A stretch of 64,000 nt of DNA from JAVVHH01 sp965199585 (GTDB lineage Bacteria > Pseudomonadota > Alphaproteobacteria > Acetobacterales > Acetobacteraceae): assembly GCA_965199585.1 (NCBI GenBank), contig CBDASI010000002.1:806001-870000 (forward strand), read 5' to 3'. The position numbers and the translations under genes are program-made. Each line of letters opens with the position of its first letter. Position 1 is the first letter of the stretch. Shown here piece by piece: positions 25,622-34,089 of the stretch. The notes under the pieces are model-generated. The model searched no databases. It saw only the letters and a list, made by a program, of their open reading frames with translations, and was not told the DNA's origin.

Positions 25622-27682
25622 ATGAGTATGATCGACACGCGCCCCACCCTCTCGGCTCCGGACGAGGATCCGTATCTCTGGCTCGAGGAGGTGGATGGGG
25701 AGCGGGCGGTCGCCTGGGTGGATGCGCAGACCGAGCGGACGCGGGAGCGCCTGGCCGATGCGCGATGGGCGGCGGACCGGGACGCGCTGGCGGCGCTGCT
25801 GGACAGGCCGGACAACATGCCGTTCCCGAGCCGGCGCGGCGGCCTGATCTATAATTTCTGGACGGATCGGGACAACCCGCGCGGGCTGTGGCGGCGGACG
25901 ACACTCGAGTCATTCCGCAGCGGAACGCCCGAATGGGACGTGCTGCTCGACATCGACGCGCTGGCAGCAGCCGAAGGCGTCGAGTGGGTGTTCGCCGGGG
26001 CGACGACGCTGCCGCCCGCGCATGAGCGGGCGCTGCTGAGCCTGTCGCGGGGCGGGAGCGACGCCGCGGAGCTGCGGGAATTCGACCTTGAGACACGGGG
26101 CTTCGTCGAGGACGGCTTCCGGCTGACGGAGGCCAAGGGGTCGGCGGATTGGGTGGACCTCGACACGCTGCTGGTGTCGAGCGCGTTGGGCGGGCAGACA
26201 ACGGCCGGGTACGCGCGCACGGTGCGGCTGTGGCGGCGGGGCGAGGTGCCGTTCGAGAGCGAGCCAGTATTTTCGGTGCCGGCGACGCATATGGGCGTCT
26301 GGGGCGCGGTGGACCGGGTCGCCGAGCGGCTGGTGTTCAGCGCCAGACCCGGCTTTTTCGAGACGGAGATCTGGGTGTCGGATCTCGCAGGCGAGCGGCG
26401 GAAGCTGGAGCTGCCGGCGGATTGCTGGGCGAGTTGGGAAGGCGATTGGCTCGCGGTGCGGATGCGGTCGGCGTGGGAGGTCGGTGGCGAGACCTTCGCG
26501 CCGGATACGGTCGTGGTGATCGGGTTCGCCGCCTTCCTCGAGGGCAGCCGCGACTTCATGGTGGCGTTCGAGCCCGGCGAGCGGCGGGCGCTGCAGAATT
26601 TCTTCTGGTCGGCGGGCCGGCTGATCCTGCACGTGCTGGACGAGATGCGGCCGCACTTCGTGGCCCACGGAGCGCCCGATTGGGTCGGGGTGGACCTGCC
26701 CGGGCTGCCGGAGGTGGGGACGGTGAACGTCTGGCCGCTGGACCGGGAGGAGGACGAGGCGGACGGGACGCTGCTGGTCAGCGCGCAGGACCCGGTGACG
26801 CCGCCGACGCTGTCGATTCTGCTGCCGGCGGCGGCCGGGCCGGTGGTGCTGCGGCGGCTGCCGGCCGGCTTCGATGCGGCCGGGCTGGTGGTGACGCGGC
26901 ACGAGGCGGTCTCGTCGGACGGGGAGCGGATCCCGTACGTGCAGACCGGGCCGGCGGAGTTGACGGGCGAGGCGCCGGTGCATCTGGGCGGTTATGGCGG
27001 GTTCGGGGTATCGCGCCTGCCCGGCTACTCGCTGGGGATCGGGAAGCTGTGGCTGGAGCGCGGGGGCACCAGCGTGGTGGCGAACCTGCGCGGCGGCGGG
27101 GAGCTGGGGACGCGGTGGCACGAGGCGGGGCGGCTGGCGGGCAAGCGGCTGAGCCACGACGATTTCGCGGCGGTGGCGGCGGATCTGGTGCGGCGGGGGG
27201 TGACGCGGCCGGGTCGGATCGCGGCGGAAGGCGGCAGCAATGGCGGGCTGCTGATCGCCAACATGCTGACGCGGTATCCGGAGCGGTTCGGCGCCCTTTT
27301 CTGCACCATCCCGCTGATCGACATGCGGCGGTATTCGCAGTTGCTGGCCGGAGCGAGCTGGATGGCGGAGTACGGCGATCCGGCGACCGGGGATTGGGAG
27401 GCGTTCCTGGGGGCGACCTCGGCGTATCACGTGGCGGAAGCGGGCCAGCCGTATCCGCCGATCCTGCTGGCGACGACGCGGCGGGACGACCGGGTGCATC
27501 CGGCGCACGCGCGCAAGATGGCGGCCAAGCTGCAGACGCTCGGGTACGACGCGCTGTTCTATGAGCCGGGGACGGGCGGGCATGGGTTCGGGACGACCAA
27601 TGCGGAGGTGGCCGGGTTCGCGGCGCTGGGATATGCGTTCCTGCGGCGGGCGATCGGGTGGGAGCCAGCCCGAGAAGGGTAG
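25622..27682 (+). CDS. Prolyl oligopeptidase-family serine peptidase (S9)
   Basis: 686 residues: an N-terminal DPYLWLEEVDGERAVAWV helix, a seven-bladed beta-propeller region (about 80-400) and a C-terminal alpha/beta hydrolase domain. The catalytic triad is visible: Ser in GGSNGGLL, Asp in TRRDDRVHP and His in GTGGHGFG. The layout matches S9A prolyl oligopeptidases, which cut short proline-containing peptides; no signal peptide is seen, so it is likely cytoplasmic. The start ATG at 25622 could be replaced by the ATG two codons later. Ends 3 nt before the convergent stop. Confidence 0.92.
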   Translation: MSMIDTRPTLSAPDEDPYLWLEEVDGERAVAWVDAQTERTRERLADARWAADRDALAALLDRPDNMPFPSRRGGLIYNFWTDRDNPRGLWRRTTLESFRSGTPEWDVLLDIDALAAAEGVEWVFAGATTLPPAHERALLSLSRGGSDAAELREFDLETRGFVEDGFRLTEAKGSADWVDLDTLLVSSALGGQTTAGYARTVRLWRRGEVPFESEPVFSVPATHMGVWGAVDRVAERLVFSARPGFFETEIWVSDLAGERRKLELPADCWASWEGDWLAVRMRSAWEVGGETFAPDTVVVIGFAAFLEGSRDFMVAFEPGERRALQNFFWSAGRLILHVLDEMRPHFVAHGAPDWVGVDLPGLPEVGTVNVWPLDREEDEADGTLLVSAQDPVTPPTLSILLPAAAGPVVLRRLPAGFDAAGLVVTRHEAVSSDGERIPYVQTGPAELTGEAPVHLGGYGGFGVSRLPGYSLGIGKLWLERGGTSVVANLRGGGELGTRWHEAGRLAGKRLSHDDFAAVAADLVRRGVTRPGRIAAEGGSNGGLLIANMLTRYPERFGALFCTIPLIDMRRYSQLLAGASWMAEYGDPATGDWEAFLGATSAYHVAEAGQPYPPILLATTRRDDRVHPAHARKMAAKLQTLGYDALFYEPGTGGHGFGTTNAEVAGFAALGYAFLRRAIGWEPAREG

Positions 27683-27685
27683 GCT

Positions 27686-28273
27686 TCAGGGGCTGGCGCG
27701 GGCTTCGGCGAAGCGGCGGCTGGGGATGCCGAGGAGAGCGTCGGGGAGTTTGGCCGGGTCGAGGTCGATGCCGAGGACGTGAACCAGGGCGTCGACGATC
27801 TCCTCGATGGGGCGTCTGCCGTCGGGGTCGGCCTGCAGCTGGAGATCGACCTGACGGTCGACCTCGCGGCGGCGGGCGGTGCGATCGGGGTCAGCGGCGA
27901 CCGCTGCGTGAAAGGCGGTGCGCAGCAGGGTGCGGCGCGGGTCGATCAGGATTGCGGGAGGCGTGCCGGCGGACCGAAAGCCGGGTCGGGGACGGGGTTC
28001 GGCTTCGCGGCGCAGCTCGAGGGCGATCGTTTGGCGGGCGGCGCGGGAGAGCATGGCGAAGATGCGGGCGTAGTCGGTGGCGTCGTTGGACGCGTAGCCG
28101 GGAACGTTGGCGGGCACGCCGGCGGGACGGGGCCGCGGCGCGAGCTGCTGCTTGGCGAGCGCGTGGGCGCTCTCGGCGAGCTCCATGGCGAGGGTGCCGA
28201 GGCGACGCAGCATGTCGAAATGCCGAGCTCGGCGGTCGTCGGCGGTCTCGCAGGGATCGGTCGGGTTCGCCAT
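27686..28273 (-). CDS. Conserved hypothetical protein, predicted cytoplasmic
   Basis: 195 residues, charged, no membrane segment or signal peptide. It opens with TADDRRARHFDMLRRLGTLAMELAESAHALAK and contains DYARIFAMLSRAARQTIALELRRE, both helical and heptad-like, and a C-terminal VDRQVDLQLQADPDGRRPIEEIVDALVHVLGIDLD helix. No catalytic motif is visible. The C-terminal part has high R/D content. I do not recognise a family. A 7-bp hairpin lies just upstream of its start. Confidence 0.6.
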   Translation of the reverse strand: MANPTDPCETADDRRARHFDMLRRLGTLAMELAESAHALAKQQLAPRPRPAGVPANVPGYASNDATDYARIFAMLSRAARQTIALELRREAEPRPRPGFRSAGTPPAILIDPRRTLLRTAFHAAVAADPDRTARRREVDRQVDLQLQADPDGRRPIEEIVDALVHVLGIDLDPAKLPDALLGIPSRRFAEARASP

Positions 28274-28280
28274 GGCACGA

Positions 28281-28298
28281 AGAGGAACATTTTCCTCT
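28281..28298. promoter_or_regulatory. Inverted repeat at the start of the hypothetical gene
   Basis: AGAGGAA-CATT-TTCCTCT is a perfect 7-bp inverted repeat, 8 nt upstream of the start at 28273. On the minus-strand mRNA its second arm would mask an AGAGGAA-type sequence, so it could act as an operator or as an mRNA hairpin. Function not known. Confidence 0.35.
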
Positions 28299-28337
28299 AA
28301 ATGGATGCAAGCGAAAAGTCGCCGCGGGCGCGGGTGC

Positions 28338-28688
28338 TCAGGCGGGGGTGGCGGGGGCCAGGGCGCGTTCGAGTTCGCCGATGCGGCGGGCCAGGGTCTC
28401 GCTCGCCTCTGCCTCCATCGCGCGATAGTTCGCCACCAGGTCGACGCCGAACGCCGTCAGGTCCGCGCCGCCGCCGCCGACGCCGCCGCCCCTGGTCTGG
28501 ACCACGGGATGGCGGAACGTCTGGTTCAGCGCGTCGACCAGGAGCCAGGCCCGCCGGTAGCTCATGCCCATCGCGCGCCCGGCGGCCGAGATGGAGCCGG
28601 TCTTGCCCAACAGTTCGAGCAGGCGAACCTTGCCCGGACCGAGCGCGCGGCCTTCATCGAAGTCGATGCGCAGGGTGATCCTCGTCAT
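28338..28688 (-). CDS. ModE-like winged-helix regulator without ligand domain
   Basis: 116 residues equal to the N-terminal DNA-binding domain of ModE: LGPGKVRLLELLGKTGSISAAGRAMGMSYRRAWLLVDALN and GGGGADLTAFGVDLVANYRAME. The C-terminal molybdate-binding (TOBE) part of full ModE is absent, as in many single-domain members. It sits 60 nt downstream of cysA on the same strand, so it may belong to the cysPTWA transcript. Its role could be molybdate or sulfate control; the sequence alone does not decide. Confidence 0.82.
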   Translation of the reverse strand: MTRITLRIDFDEGRALGPGKVRLLELLGKTGSISAAGRAMGMSYRRAWLLVDALNQTFRHPVVQTRGGGVGGGGADLTAFGVDLVANYRAMEAEASETLARRIGELERALAPATPA

Positions 28689-28748
28689 GGCGGCAAAGTA
28701 GCATCGACACCGCGCGGGAGACCATGTCGGCGTGGGCCGGAGGCCATG

Positions 28749-29795
28749 TCAGTCGTGAACCGGGTAGACGCGAGCCCGCGATAGATCCGGCATGCAGCTC
28801 TCTCCCGGAGTTGGCTTCCACGCCGTCAGCGGCTGCAGCGCGTCGACGTCCTGGTCGCCCAGGCGGAGATGCACGCGCATCATCGGGCCGGTCGAGTGAA
28901 CGCTGACGATCTGGGCGGGGCCGGGTCCGGGCCGCAACTCGATCTCGTGCGGCCGGATGAGGGCGAAGGCCGGGCCAGGCGGGCAGTCGGTCGGGATCGA
29001 CGCGCCCGGGAGCGATGCGACGGCGGCCCGTCCGGCTTGGACCGTGCACGCCAGCCGCACCGATTCGCCGAGGAATTGATGCACGAAGGGCGTCGCCGGC
29101 TGCGTGTAGAGGCGCTCCGGCGTATCGACCTGCTCGATGCGTCCTGCGCTCAGCACCGCGACCCGGTCGGCCATCTCGAGCGCCTCGGATTGATCGTGCG
29201 TCACGAACACGCTCGTCAGGCCCAGCCGCACGTGCAGCTCGCGGAGCCAGACACGGAGATTCTTGCGCACCTGGGCGTCCAAGGCGCCGAACGGCTCGTC
29301 GAGCAGCAGCAGCCCGGGCTCGATCGCCAGCGCCCGCGCGAGCGCCACGCGCTGGCGCTGGCCGCCGGAGAGCTGGGCCGGGTAGCGGCCGCCCAGCTCG
29401 CCGATTCCCAGCAGCGACAGCAACTCGCCGACCCTGGAGCGGATCTCGGCCGGCTTGGGCCGCCGGAAACGGGAACGGATCTCGAGCCCGAAGGCGACGT
29501 TGCGCGCCACGGTCATGTGCCCGAACAGCGCGTAATGCTGGAACACGAAGCCGACGCCGCGCTCGCGGGCCGGGACGGCGTCCATCGGCTTGCCATCGAA
29601 GCGGACGTCGCCGCTCTCGGCGAATTCCAGCCCGGCCAGCACGCGCAGCAGCGTCGTCTTGCCCGAGCCGGACGGGCCCAGCAGCGCCAGGAACTCGCCG
29701 TCGCCGACCGAGAGGCTGACGCCGTCCAGCGCCGCGCGGCCCCCTACCCGGCTTGGCGCGAAATTCTTGCGCAGGTCGGTGACGTCGACCCTCAC
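28749..29795 (-). CDS. cysA: Sulfate ABC transporter ATPase CysA
   Basis: 348 residues: Walker A GPSGSGKTTLLRVLAG, Q-loop FVFQHYALFGHMTVARNVAFG, signature LSGGQRQRVALARAL, Walker B LLLDEPFGALD, H-loop VFVTHDQSEALEMAD, and a C-terminal TOBE-like domain (FALIRPHEIELRPG). The FQHYALFGHMTV signature is standard for CysA. The GTG at 29795 is chosen because GAGG precedes it by 8 nt and it follows the cysW stop by 10 nt; a longer TTG frame overlaps cysW. Powers uptake of sulfate or thiosulfate with CysT and CysW. Confidence 0.93.
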   Translation of the reverse strand: MRVDVTDLRKNFAPSRVGGRAALDGVSLSVGDGEFLALLGPSGSGKTTLLRVLAGLEFAESGDVRFDGKPMDAVPARERGVGFVFQHYALFGHMTVARNVAFGLEIRSRFRRPKPAEIRSRVGELLSLLGIGELGGRYPAQLSGGQRQRVALARALAIEPGLLLLDEPFGALDAQVRKNLRVWLRELHVRLGLTSVFVTHDQSEALEMADRVAVLSAGRIEQVDTPERLYTQPATPFVHQFLGESVRLACTVQAGRAAVASLPGASIPTDCPPGPAFALIRPHEIELRPGPGPAQIVSVHSTGPMMRVHLRLGDQDVDALQPLTAWKPTPGESCMPDLSRARVYPVHD

Positions 29796-29805
29796 GCCAG
29801 CATCC

Positions 29806-30648
29806 TCATGCCACAAGTCCGGCGCGCCGGCCGATGCGCCATTCCAGCGCCGCCTTGGCGATCAACGTCAGCACGGCCAGCAGCGCCAGCACTGCGGCGA
29901 TGGTGAACGCGCCGACCCAGTCGTAATCATTGAACAATCCTTCGACCTGCAGCGGCATCGTCATGGTCTGGCCGCGGATGTGGCCGGATACCACGGCGAC
30001 GGCGCCGAACTCGCCCATCGCCCGGGCATTGCACAGCAGCACGCCGTAGAGCAGTCCCCAGCGGATGTTCGGCAGGGTCACGCGCCGGAACACCTGCCAG
30101 CCCGAGGCGCCCAGGGTGAGTGCCGCCTCCTCCTCGGATGCACCCTGGCTCTGCATCAGCGGCAGCAGGGTGCGGACCACGAAGGGCAAGGTGACGAACA
30201 GCGTGGCCAGGATCAGGCCGGGGAGGGCGAAGATAATGCGGATGCCGGCGTCGTCCAGCATCGGGCCGAGCCAGCCATTGGCGCCGAACAGCAGCACCCA
30301 GACCAGGCCGGAGATCACCGGCGAGACCGAGAACGGCAACTCGATCAGGGTGATCAGCAGGCTGCGGCCGCGGAAGCGGAACCGCCCGATGCACCAGGCC
30401 GCCGCCAGGCCGCAGACCGTGTTCAAGGGCACGCTGACGGCGGCGACCAGCAAGGTGAGCTGGATCGCGGCGATCGCGTCGGGCATCGCCAGGGCGGCGA
30501 GCGCCGTGGAGAGGCCCCGGCGCAGCGCCTCGCTGAACACCACCGCCAGCGGCAGCAGCAACAGGACGACCAGGACCAGGACGGTGGCCAGGATCAGCAC
30601 GATTTGGGTCGCGCGGCTCTCCTGGGTGACCGCCGCGGACGCCCTCAT
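29806..30648 (-). CDS. cysW: Sulfate ABC transporter permease CysW
   Basis: 280 residues, six membrane helices, with the EAA coupling loop EEEAALTLGASGWQVFRRVTLPN. GEFGAVAVVSGHIRGQTMTMPLQVE is typical of CysW. The start at 30648 overlaps the cysT stop (ATGA). An in-frame reading upstream into cysT and cysP (to 31968) is an artefact of the frame being open there. It pairs with CysT to form the membrane channel. Confidence 0.93.
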   Translation of the reverse strand: MRASAAVTQESRATQIVLILATVLVLVVLLLLPLAVVFSEALRRGLSTALAALAMPDAIAAIQLTLLVAAVSVPLNTVCGLAAAWCIGRFRFRGRSLLITLIELPFSVSPVISGLVWVLLFGANGWLGPMLDDAGIRIIFALPGLILATLFVTLPFVVRTLLPLMQSQGASEEEAALTLGASGWQVFRRVTLPNIRWGLLYGVLLCNARAMGEFGAVAVVSGHIRGQTMTMPLQVEGLFNDYDWVGAFTIAAVLALLAVLTLIAKAALEWRIGRRAGLVA

Positions 30649-31529
30649 GCCGCGGACTGCCGCACGATGCGCGCCTGGAGCCCGTTGAGCACGAACAACA
30701 GCGCGAACGAGAAGGACAGCATGACCAGCGCCAACGCCGCCGCGCCGGCATAGTCGAGCTGCTCCAGCCGGATGACGATCAGCAACGGCGCGATCTCGCT
30801 GACCATCGGCATGTTGCCGGCGATGAAGATGACCGAGCCGTATTCGCCGACCCCGCGCGCCAGCGCCGCGGCGAAACTCGCCAGCAGCGCCGGGATCAGC
30901 GCCGGCAGCACCACCCGCCACACAGTCTGCACGCGCGACGCGCCCAGCGTGGCCGCGGCCTCCTCGGCCTCGCGCGGCAGCGTCATCAGCACCGGCTCGA
31001 GCGTCCGCACCACGAAAGGGAGCCCCACGAACAGCATCGCCAGGAGTATTCCGGCCGGCGTGTAGGCGACCTTGATGCCGAGCGGGGTCAGCAGCGCCCC
31101 GATCCAGCCGTTGCGCGCGAACAACGCGGTCAGCGCGATCCCCGCGACGGCGGTCGGCAAGGCGAGCGGCATGTCGATCAAGGCGTCGGCCAGGTTGCGC
31201 CCCGGGAAGCGGTATCGCACCATCACCCAGGCGATCAGCAGCCCGAGCGGCACGTTCAGCAGCGCCGCCAGGCCGGCCGTCCCGAAGCTGAGGCGCAGCG
31301 CCGCCAGCACCCGCGGCTCGGCGACGGCATGCCAGATGCCGGCGAGCCCCAGACTCCACGGCCGCAGCGCCAGGGCGACGAGCGGGATCAGCACGATGAG
31401 CGACAGCCAGGTCAGCGTGACGCCCAGGCTCAGCCCGAAGCCCGGCAGCGCCGACCGTCTCGCCGCACTGCTCATCGTGCGCCGTGACGTCGCAACGCTC
31501 ATCGTGCGCCGTGGCGTCGCAACGCTCAT
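30645..31529 (-). CDS. cysT: Sulfate ABC transporter permease CysT
   Basis: 294 residues with six membrane helices and the coupling loop EEAAATLGASRVQTVWRVVLP, then GVGEYGSVIFIAGNMPMVSEIAPLLIV, which is CysT-specific. The ATG at 31529 overlaps the cysP stop (ATGA) and is the natural coupled start. The first 26 residues contain a duplicated 9-residue unit (SVATPRRTM / SVATSRRTM) encoded by a 27-bp tandem duplication, so three in-frame ATGs at 27-nt spacing are available. The membrane part begins only after SALPGFGLSLG, so the extension is probably a cytoplasmic tail. Confidence 0.93.
   Translation of the reverse strand: MSVATPRRTMSVATSRRTMSSAARRSALPGFGLSLGVTLTWLSLIVLIPLVALALRPWSLGLAGIWHAVAEPRVLAALRLSFGTAGLAALLNVPLGLLIAWVMVRYRFPGRNLADALIDMPLALPTAVAGIALTALFARNGWIGALLTPLGIKVAYTPAGILLAMLFVGLPFVVRTLEPVLMTLPREAEEAAATLGASRVQTVWRVVLPALIPALLASFAAALARGVGEYGSVIFIAGNMPMVSEIAPLLIVIRLEQLDYAGAAALALVMLSFSFALLFVLNGLQARIVRQSAA
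31473..31526. repeat. 27-bp tandem duplication at the cysT start
   Basis: Two units of 27 bp (31473-31499 and 31500-31526) differ at a single base (TGACGT versus TGGCGT). The unit carries an ATG, so the duplication adds a complete start-codon region in frame. It lies inside cysT directly after the cysP stop. Confidence 0.85.
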
Positions 31530-32536
31530 CGTCCCGGCGTGAAGATGCGGTCGAACATGCCGCCATCGGCGAAGTATTCGGCCTGCGCGGCCGGCCAGCC
31601 GCCGAAATCCTTGATGGTGACCATCTCCAGTTTCGGGAACCGCTCGCCGAAGGTGGCGGCGACCGCCTGGTCGCGCGGGCGATAGAAATTGTCGCCGATG
31701 ATGCGTTGCGCCGCCGGCGTGTAGAGGAACTCCAGGTAGGCCTGTGCCACCGGGCGCGTGCCCTTCTTGCCGACCACCTTGTCGACGATGGCGACCGGCG
31801 GTTCGGCGAGGATGCTCGCCGACGGATAGACGATCTCGAAGCCGTCGCCGGCGAATTCCTGCCGCGCGAGCCAGGCCTCGTTCTCCCAGGCGAGCAGCAC
31901 GTCGCCGAGTTCGCGTTGCGCGAAGCTGTTGGTGGCGCCGCGCGCGCCGGTGTCCAGCACCGGGACATGGCGCATCAGCTCGCGCATGTAGGTTTCGGCG
32001 GTGGCGGCGGTGGCGCCGGGCTGCCGCTGGGCCCAGCCGAGGGCGGCCAGGAAATTCCAGCGTGCGCCGCCGGAGGTCTTCGGGTTGGGCGTGATGACGG
32101 TGACGCCGGGCTTGATGAGGTCGGGCCAGTCGGCGACGCGCTTCGGGTTACCCTTGCGCACCAGGAACACGATCGTGCTGGTATAGGGCGACGCGTTGTC
32201 GGGCAGGCGCGTCTGCCAGTCGGTGGCCAGCAGGCCGCGTGTCGCCAGCGCATCGATGTCGGCCGCCAGCGCGAGCGTGACCACGTCGGCCTGCAATCCT
32301 TCCAGGACGGCTCTGGCCTGCGCGCCGGAGCCGCCATGCGATTGGTTGATGGTCAGGCGGTCGCCGGAGGTCGCCTGCCAGGCGGCGGCGAAGGCGGCGT
32401 CGATGGTGCGATACAGCTCGCGCGTGGGATCGTAGGAGACGTTCAGGAGCGTCACGTTCTTGGCGGCGGCCGGGCCGGCGGTGCCGAGCAGGCCGATCAT
32501 CGCGCCGAGACTGGACCGACGTGTCATGGCAGGCAT
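31526..32536 (-). CDS. cysP: Sulfate-binding protein (CysP/Sbp family)
   Basis: 336 residues: signal peptide MTRRSSLGAMIGLLGTAGPAAA, then the Sbp hallmark LLNVSYDPTRELY, INQSHGGSGAQARAVLEGLQADVVTLALAADIDAL, and NPKTSGGARWNFLAALGWA, whose residues bind sulfate oxygens through main-chain amides. The start at 32536 is supported by GGAG 6 nt upstream; ATG at 32548 is a weaker choice because that site falls in it. First gene of cysPTWA. The 399-bp divergent gap upstream should hold its promoter. Confidence 0.93.
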   Translation of the reverse strand: MPAMTRRSSLGAMIGLLGTAGPAAAKNVTLLNVSYDPTRELYRTIDAAFAAAWQATSGDRLTINQSHGGSGAQARAVLEGLQADVVTLALAADIDALATRGLLATDWQTRLPDNASPYTSTIVFLVRKGNPKRVADWPDLIKPGVTVITPNPKTSGGARWNFLAALGWAQRQPGATAATAETYMRELMRHVPVLDTGARGATNSFAQRELGDVLLAWENEAWLARQEFAGDGFEIVYPSASILAEPPVAIVDKVVGKKGTRPVAQAYLEFLYTPAAQRIIGDNFYRPRDQAVAATFGERFPKLEMVTIKDFGGWPAAQAEYFADGGMFDRIFTPGR

Positions 32537-32935
32537 GTAGTTCTCCATCGTCACAGAAGCCGTCGCCGTGTGGGGCGTAGTATTTGCACAAGCGGCGCGG
32601 TGCAAACACCGTTCCCGGCTGGGCGCGCAAGCGATCCGTCGCAAATGAGAAGCGGGTTCTTCGCTGCGCCGACGCGGCAGCATACGACACTATCCCGATG
32701 GGTCATTACAGTAAGAACTTGGCTATCCTACCGAGCGGCAACACGATGACGGTGCATATCTGGGAACCAGTCCCTGTAATGGTGTCTCTTTACGGAACAT
32801 CATTCTCCCAGATTGCGGGATATTGCATGCGGATACTCTTGCTGCGGGGGTCGCAAGGCGTAACATTATGATGTCGATGAATGCACGACGTATCGGGGCC
32901 ATTGCGGCCCGATCCGCCCAATGGGGAACAGAGTG
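32537..32935. other. Divergent 399-bp intergenic region of the sulfur block
   Basis: No credible gene. It is less GC-rich than its surroundings, consistent with promoters for cysP (leftward) and the dehydrogenase-like gene (rightward). An 8-bp inverted repeat CATTACAG / CTGTAATG lies at 32704-32711 and 32774-32781. GGGCC-ATTGC-GGCCC near 32898-32912 is a short hairpin. I see no clear CysB or other known box. Confidence 0.5.
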
Positions 32936-34081
32936 ATGGACGGCATGGCGGCGCTCCCGAGACGGGCGATCGACGACGAGCTGGTCGCCAAGCTGGCCAA
33001 GCACGCCGTGGCGGTGGACCGCGACGGGGCCTTTCCGGCCAGGAGCATACAGGCGTTGCAGACGCGCGGCCTGCTGGCGGCGACGGCGCGGATGGACGAT
33101 GGCGGGCAGGAGATCGGGCTGGCGCGGGCGGGCGAGCTGGTGCGGCTGGCCGGTCGGGGCTGCGCGTCGACGGCGCTGATCTTCGCCATGCAGCTCATCC
33201 ACCTGCGCGTCTCGGCCCGGTCGGGCTGGCCCGAGCCCCTGCGCGCCCTAGTGGGGCGGAGTGCCGCGCAGTCCGGCGCGCTGATCAATGCGCTGCGGGT
33301 CGAGCCCGAACTGGGCACGCCGTCGCGCGGCGGCATGCCGGCGACGCTGGCCCGGCGCACGGAGCACGGTTGGTCCATCAACGGGCGTAAGATCTACAGC
33401 ACCGGCGCCCCCGGGCTGACCTGGATGATCGTGTTCGCCACCACCGACGAGGCGGTCCCGCGGATCGGTCAGTTCCTCGTGCCGGCCGGCACCCCCGGCA
33501 TCCGGATCGAGGACAGCTGGGACCAGCTCGGCCTGCGCGGCTCGAGCAGCCACGACGTGGTGTTCGACGACGTCGAGGTGCCGGCCGATCACGCGGTGGA
33601 CCTCCGCGCACCGGCGGGATGGGCGCAACGCGACGACCAGTTCGCGGTCTGGAACGCGGTGCTGATCGCCAGCCTCTACACCGGCGTCGCGGAGGCGGCG
33701 CGGGATTGGACGGTCCGGTTCCTGCGCGAGCGAAGCCCGGCTAATCTCGGCGCGCCGCTGGCCACCCTGCCGCGGATGCAGGAGGCGATCGGGTGGATCG
33801 AGGCCCGCCTCGTCACCAATCGCCGCCTGATCGCCGGGGCGGCGGCAGACGCCGATGCCGGGCGGCCTCCCGCCGGGTCGGAAAGCGCGCTGATCAAGAC
33901 GGTCGCCGCCGAGAACGCGATCGAAGCGGTGCAGGCCGCCGTGCAACTCGCCGGCAACCACGCCCTCGCCCGCGCCAACCCGCTCGAACGCCACCTGCGC
34001 GACGTGCTCTGCGCGCGCATCCACGCCCCCCAGCCGGACGCCGCCTACACGACCGCCGGCCGCCTCGCCCTCGGACAATAG
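32936..34081 (+). CDS. Acyl-CoA dehydrogenase-like flavoprotein, SfnC/DszC type
   Basis: 381 residues in the acyl-CoA dehydrogenase fold: ARAGELVRLAGRGCASTALIFAMQ, WSINGRKIYSTGAPGLTWMIVFATT, DQLGLRGSSSHDVVFDDVEVPADH and a C-terminal helical bundle with LAGNHALARANPLERHLRDVL. The usual catalytic glutamate of true dehydrogenases is not obvious. Members next to sulfonate genes (SfnC, DszC-like) act in organosulfur use with reduced flavin. The start is set at 32936 (GGGGA about 9 nt upstream). Followed 8 nt later by the SsuD-like gene, so the three form one operon. Confidence 0.83.
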   Translation: MDGMAALPRRAIDDELVAKLAKHAVAVDRDGAFPARSIQALQTRGLLAATARMDDGGQEIGLARAGELVRLAGRGCASTALIFAMQLIHLRVSARSGWPEPLRALVGRSAAQSGALINALRVEPELGTPSRGGMPATLARRTEHGWSINGRKIYSTGAPGLTWMIVFATTDEAVPRIGQFLVPAGTPGIRIEDSWDQLGLRGSSSHDVVFDDVEVPADHAVDLRAPAGWAQRDDQFAVWNAVLIASLYTGVAEAARDWTVRFLRERSPANLGAPLATLPRMQEAIGWIEARLVTNRRLIAGAAADADAGRPPAGSESALIKTVAAENAIEAVQAAVQLAGNHALARANPLERHLRDVLCARIHAPQPDAAYTTAGRLALGQ

Positions 34082-34089
34082 GAGCCACC

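Noticed and set aside
25910..27583. 557-codon minus frame opposite the S9 peptidase
   Set aside because: His/Arg/Pro-rich shadow of a clear peptidase gene.
29806..31968. Apparent 720-residue fusion including cysW
   Set aside because: The frame is merely open through cysT and cysP; the CysW part starts at the ATGA overlap at 30648.
32584..32871. Small + frame in the sulfur-block gap
   Set aside because: No ribosome site, no domain, lies in a likely promoter region.
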